From Bacteroidales bacterium (GTDB lineage Bacteria; Bacteroidota; Bacteroidia; Bacteroidales; Dysgonomonadaceae): 38,823 bases of DNA. Positions 37,459 through 38,823 of this stretch are shown one piece after another. Every line of letters starts with the position of its first letter. The first letter of the stretch is position 1. Both the position numbers and the translations under genes were made by a program. The DNA lies in NCBI GenBank assembly GCA_012838585.1, contig DUPB01000058.1, forward strand, positions 1-38,823, in the 5' to 3' direction. The notes under the pieces are model-generated. The model was not told the origin of the DNA. It did not search any database and saw nothing but the letters and a program-made list of their open reading frames with translations.

Positions 37459-37489
37459 CAAATATACGAAAAAAAAACGTTTCCAGCAA
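37459..37489 (-). promoter_or_regulatory. gyrB promoter (sigma-ABfr type)
   Basis: On the minus strand TTG (37489-37487), 20 nt, then TATATTTG (37466-37459). Both boxes and the spacing match the Bacteroidota consensus. It lies downstream of the rpsT terminator, so gyrB has its own start of transcription. Confidence 0.75.
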
Positions 37490-37513
37490 CCTTTTCTCGC
37501 TTCGAACAGAAAC

Positions 37514-37542
37514 AAAAAAGGCCGAACATCTGCTGCTCGGCC
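37514..37542 (-). terminator. intrinsic terminator after rpsT
   Basis: On the minus strand a perfect 6-bp stem GGCCGA/TCGGCC with an 11-nt loop is followed directly by TTTTTTG. It begins 37 nt after the rpsT stop codon and separates the tRNA-Glu-rpsT unit from gyrB. Confidence 0.85.
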
Positions 37543-37578
37543 ATCCCTATATATTAATCGTTTGCTGGGTCTCGAAGC

Positions 37579-37833
37579 TTAACTCAAGCTATTCACGTGT
37601 ATAGCTAATTTCGATTTCAGGTTGTTGGCTTTATTCTTGTGAATCACCTTCTTCTTGGCCAACTTATCCAGCATGGAACAGACTCTCGGGTACATCTCCT
37701 CCGCCTCTTCCTTGGATGTGGTAGCACGCAGTTTGCGAACCGCGTTTCGGGTGGTACGGGATACGTACCGGTTTCGGAGACGGCGAGCCCTACTCTGCCT
37801 AATTCTCTTTTCTGCTGATTTGTGATTTGCCAT
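37579..37833 (-). CDS. rpsT: 30S ribosomal protein S20
   Basis: This 84-aa basic, helical protein binds 16S rRNA in the small subunit. The opening [36 protein letters not shown] is the S20 signature, and the latter half ([30 protein letters not shown]) closes the three-helix bundle. It lies 39 bp after tRNA-Glu and 36 bp before an intrinsic terminator. With a strong promoter upstream of the tRNA, the two genes form a short unit. Confidence 0.97.
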   Translation of the reverse strand: MANHKSAEKRIRQSRARRLRNRYVSRTTRNAVRKLRATTSKEEAEEMYPRVCSMLDKLAKKKVIHKNKANNLKSKLAIHVNSLS

Positions 37834-37872
37834 TCTGTTGACTTATCTGTTTTATACTTGTTATTGCTTTAG

Positions 37873-37944
37873 TAGCCCATAGGGGAATCGAACCCCTCTT
37901 TCAAGAATGAAAATCTTGCGTCCTAGCCGATAGACGAATGGGCC
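37873..37944 (-). tRNA. tRNA-Glu (anticodon UUC)
   Basis: A 72-nt cloverleaf can be folded. The acceptor stem is GGCCCAT/ATGGGCT with a G-U first pair and discriminator A. The anticodon arm CAAGA-TTTTCAT-TCTTG has UUC in the loop, and the T arm AGGGG-TTCGATT-CCCCT is canonical. CCA is not encoded. Confidence 0.95.
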
Positions 37945-37997
37945 TTGTTTGGGCGTGAACCCAGTATCAATAAGGAACTCTCTCCTAAATGCGGCTG

Positions 37998-38027
37998 CAA
38001 ATATAGAACGTTTTTTTCAAATGACAA
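37998..38027 (-). promoter_or_regulatory. promoter of tRNA-Glu-rpsT
   Basis: On the minus strand TTTTG ending at 38025, a 19-nt spacer, then TATATTTG (38005-37998), an exact match in both boxes and spacing. Transcription would start about 45 nt before the tRNA. Confidence 0.75.
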
Positions 38028-38486
38028 AATATTTTCGACACTTTTTCCTGTTCGCAGATTTAAGTCGCTAATGCAACTTTATTAAAACTGAACCACTATG
38101 TACCAGCTTGAAAAAGTGGACATTATTTTTTTTAAGATGTTAATGTGTCTGTAAATGATGTTTTCGATATTGAAATAGAAGGCAATCACCCTGTGCGTTG
38201 GGATGCTTTAGATGTAGATTTGGAAATAGAAAGCATTGTATATCCCGAGCGTTATCCTGTTATGGGGAAGATTTAACTAAACGACCTCCCTAATGCTTTG
38301 CAGTATTTGCATCTTTGAGTACCTATAAACAATTAAACATCAAACATCTAGCGTATGGCAAATATAAATATTAAAGAATGCGCGTAAAGTTTTTTTTATT
38401 GCGTAATTATTCTTACTTTTAGAAAATTTTTGCGATGTGTCTCAAATCGCGTAGAAGTTTGGTATTGGTTTAAAACAAATAATAAT
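38028..38486. other. AT-rich intergenic region
   Basis: This 459-bp gap is clearly richer in A and T than the flanking genes. It contains a possible gene remnant at 38136-38276 and a 24-bp motif at 38099-38122 that begins TGTACC and ends GTGGACA, vaguely like an insertion-sequence end. A -7-like TACTTTTA at 38414-38421 precedes the bactofilin gene but has no -33 partner at the right distance. Nothing else is recognised. Confidence 0.4.
38136..38276 (+). pseudogene. possible DUF2442-like gene remnant
   Basis: An open stretch of 46 codons bounded by a TAA at 38133 and a TAA at 38274 has no ATG near its beginning; a GTG at 38145 is the only start candidate. Its translation contains HPVRWDALDVDLEIES and ends YPERYPVMGKI. 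This resembles the C-terminal 'iHWpeLDeDlsiesLl' part of DUF2442 proteins, small proteins often paired with DUF4160 in toxin-antitoxin-like modules. The N-terminal part is missing. The resemblance is from memory and short, so both identity and decay are tentative. Confidence 0.35.
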
Positions 38487-38823
38487 ATGCGGAAAAAAAG
38501 AAACAAAGATTTGGGTCCTACCCTTAATGAAACTACCAGACTCGAAGATCATTCCATCAATACGATTTTAGGTAAGGGTATCGTTTTTATCGGCGATATA
38601 CAGGGAGATGGCGTAGTGCGTATCGATGGAGAGGTCAACGGCAATATACATCTAAAAAAAGGTATTGTTTTAGGAGAATCCGGAAAAGTAAATGGTAACA
38701 TTCATAGTGACAACCTGATAATTTACGGCAAGATAAACGGTAATGTTCTCGCGAAAGAGGTTCTTATTAAGCAGGGTGGTCAGATAGCGGGGGATATTGA
38801 AACCGAAATTATTGAGATTGAGA
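38487..38823 (+). CDS. bactofilin (polymer-forming cytoskeletal protein), 5' part
   Basis: The first 112 codons of a gene cut by the window edge. After a basic N-terminus (MRKKRNKDLGP), the sequence from about residue 20 has the short repeating beta-helix pattern of bactofilins: STILGKG-like INTILGKGIVFIGDIQGDGVVRIDGEVNGNI, GIVLGESGKVNGNIHSDNLIIYGKINGN, and VLIKQGGQIAGDIETE. Bactofilins polymerise without nucleotides at the membrane and guide cell shape, wall synthesis or polarity. No peptidase M23 gene, a frequent neighbour, is visible within the window. Codon use is more AT-rich than in the genes to the left. Confidence 0.85.
   Translation, partial: MRKKRNKDLGPTLNETTRLEDHSINTILGKGIVFIGDIQGDGVVRIDGEVNGNIHLKKGIVLGESGKVNGNIHSDNLIIYGKINGNVLAKEVLIKQGGQIAGDIETEIIEIE

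Overview
The window is 38.8 kb of chromosome from a member of the Bacteroidota, most likely order Bacteroidales. A relative of Dysgonomonadaceae or Porphyromonadaceae is my guess from protein flavour only. The support is family content (DUF4988/FISUMP lipoproteins, DUF1460, DUF3316, DUF4293, DUF5686, a Bacteroidota-type omega subunit, bacterial glutaminyl cyclase) and promoters of the Bacteroidota sigma-ABfr type (TTG, 19-20 nt, TAnnTTTG). The best examples lie upstream of parC, gyrB and tRNA-Glu. Coding density is high. I see no rRNA, CRISPR array, prophage or intact insertion sequence.

Layout. (1) 21-3485, minus strand: two tandem paralogous surface-type lipoproteins and a small polytopic membrane protein. 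(2) 3673-5391, plus: an S41 C-terminal processing protease. (3) 5465-15228, minus: DUF1460 amidase-like protein, chorismate synthase, a CPA2-type antiporter, SlyD-type FKBP isomerase, a MalY/PatB-like PLP enzyme, a DUF3316 protein and topoisomerase IV subunit A. (4) 15546-16445, plus: an M48 lipoprotein metalloprotease. Its 3' end carries the terminator of the convergent bamD-rpoZ-DUF4293 operon (16451-18097, minus). (5) 18177-20586, minus: a GH3-family adenylate-forming enzyme and a Crp/Fnr regulator. (6) 20751-32928, plus: DUF5686 outer-membrane protein, ispE, an S9 peptidase, then XRE-cupin regulator, acyl-CoA synthetase, fabD, proA, proB and proC. (7) 32972-37384, minus: gyrB, LD-carboxypeptidase, glutaminyl cyclase and a SufE-like protein, read in that order. 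(8) 37514-38027, minus: a self-contained tRNA-Glu-rpsT transcription unit with its own promoter and terminator. (9) 38028-38486: an AT-rich gap with a decayed small-gene remnant, followed by the 5' end of a bactofilin gene cut by the window edge.

How the genes fit together. Most are housekeeping: DNA topology (gyrB, parC), translation (tRNA-Glu, rpsT), transcription (rpoZ), envelope assembly and maintenance (bamD, S41, M48, DUF1460, LD-carboxypeptidase, DUF5686), isoprenoid and fatty-acid precursors (ispE, fabD), and proline and aromatic amino-acid synthesis. One internal link is notable. The glutaminyl cyclase has plausible substrates in the same window: three exported proteins (S41, S9 and DUF3316) have predicted signal-peptidase cleavage sites that would leave Gln at the mature N-terminus. 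I found no convincing undescribed multi-gene system. The best leads are the terminator inside the M48 gene, the hairpin in the gyrB leader, the XRE-cupin/acyl-CoA synthetase pair and the bacterial GH3 enzyme of unknown substrate.
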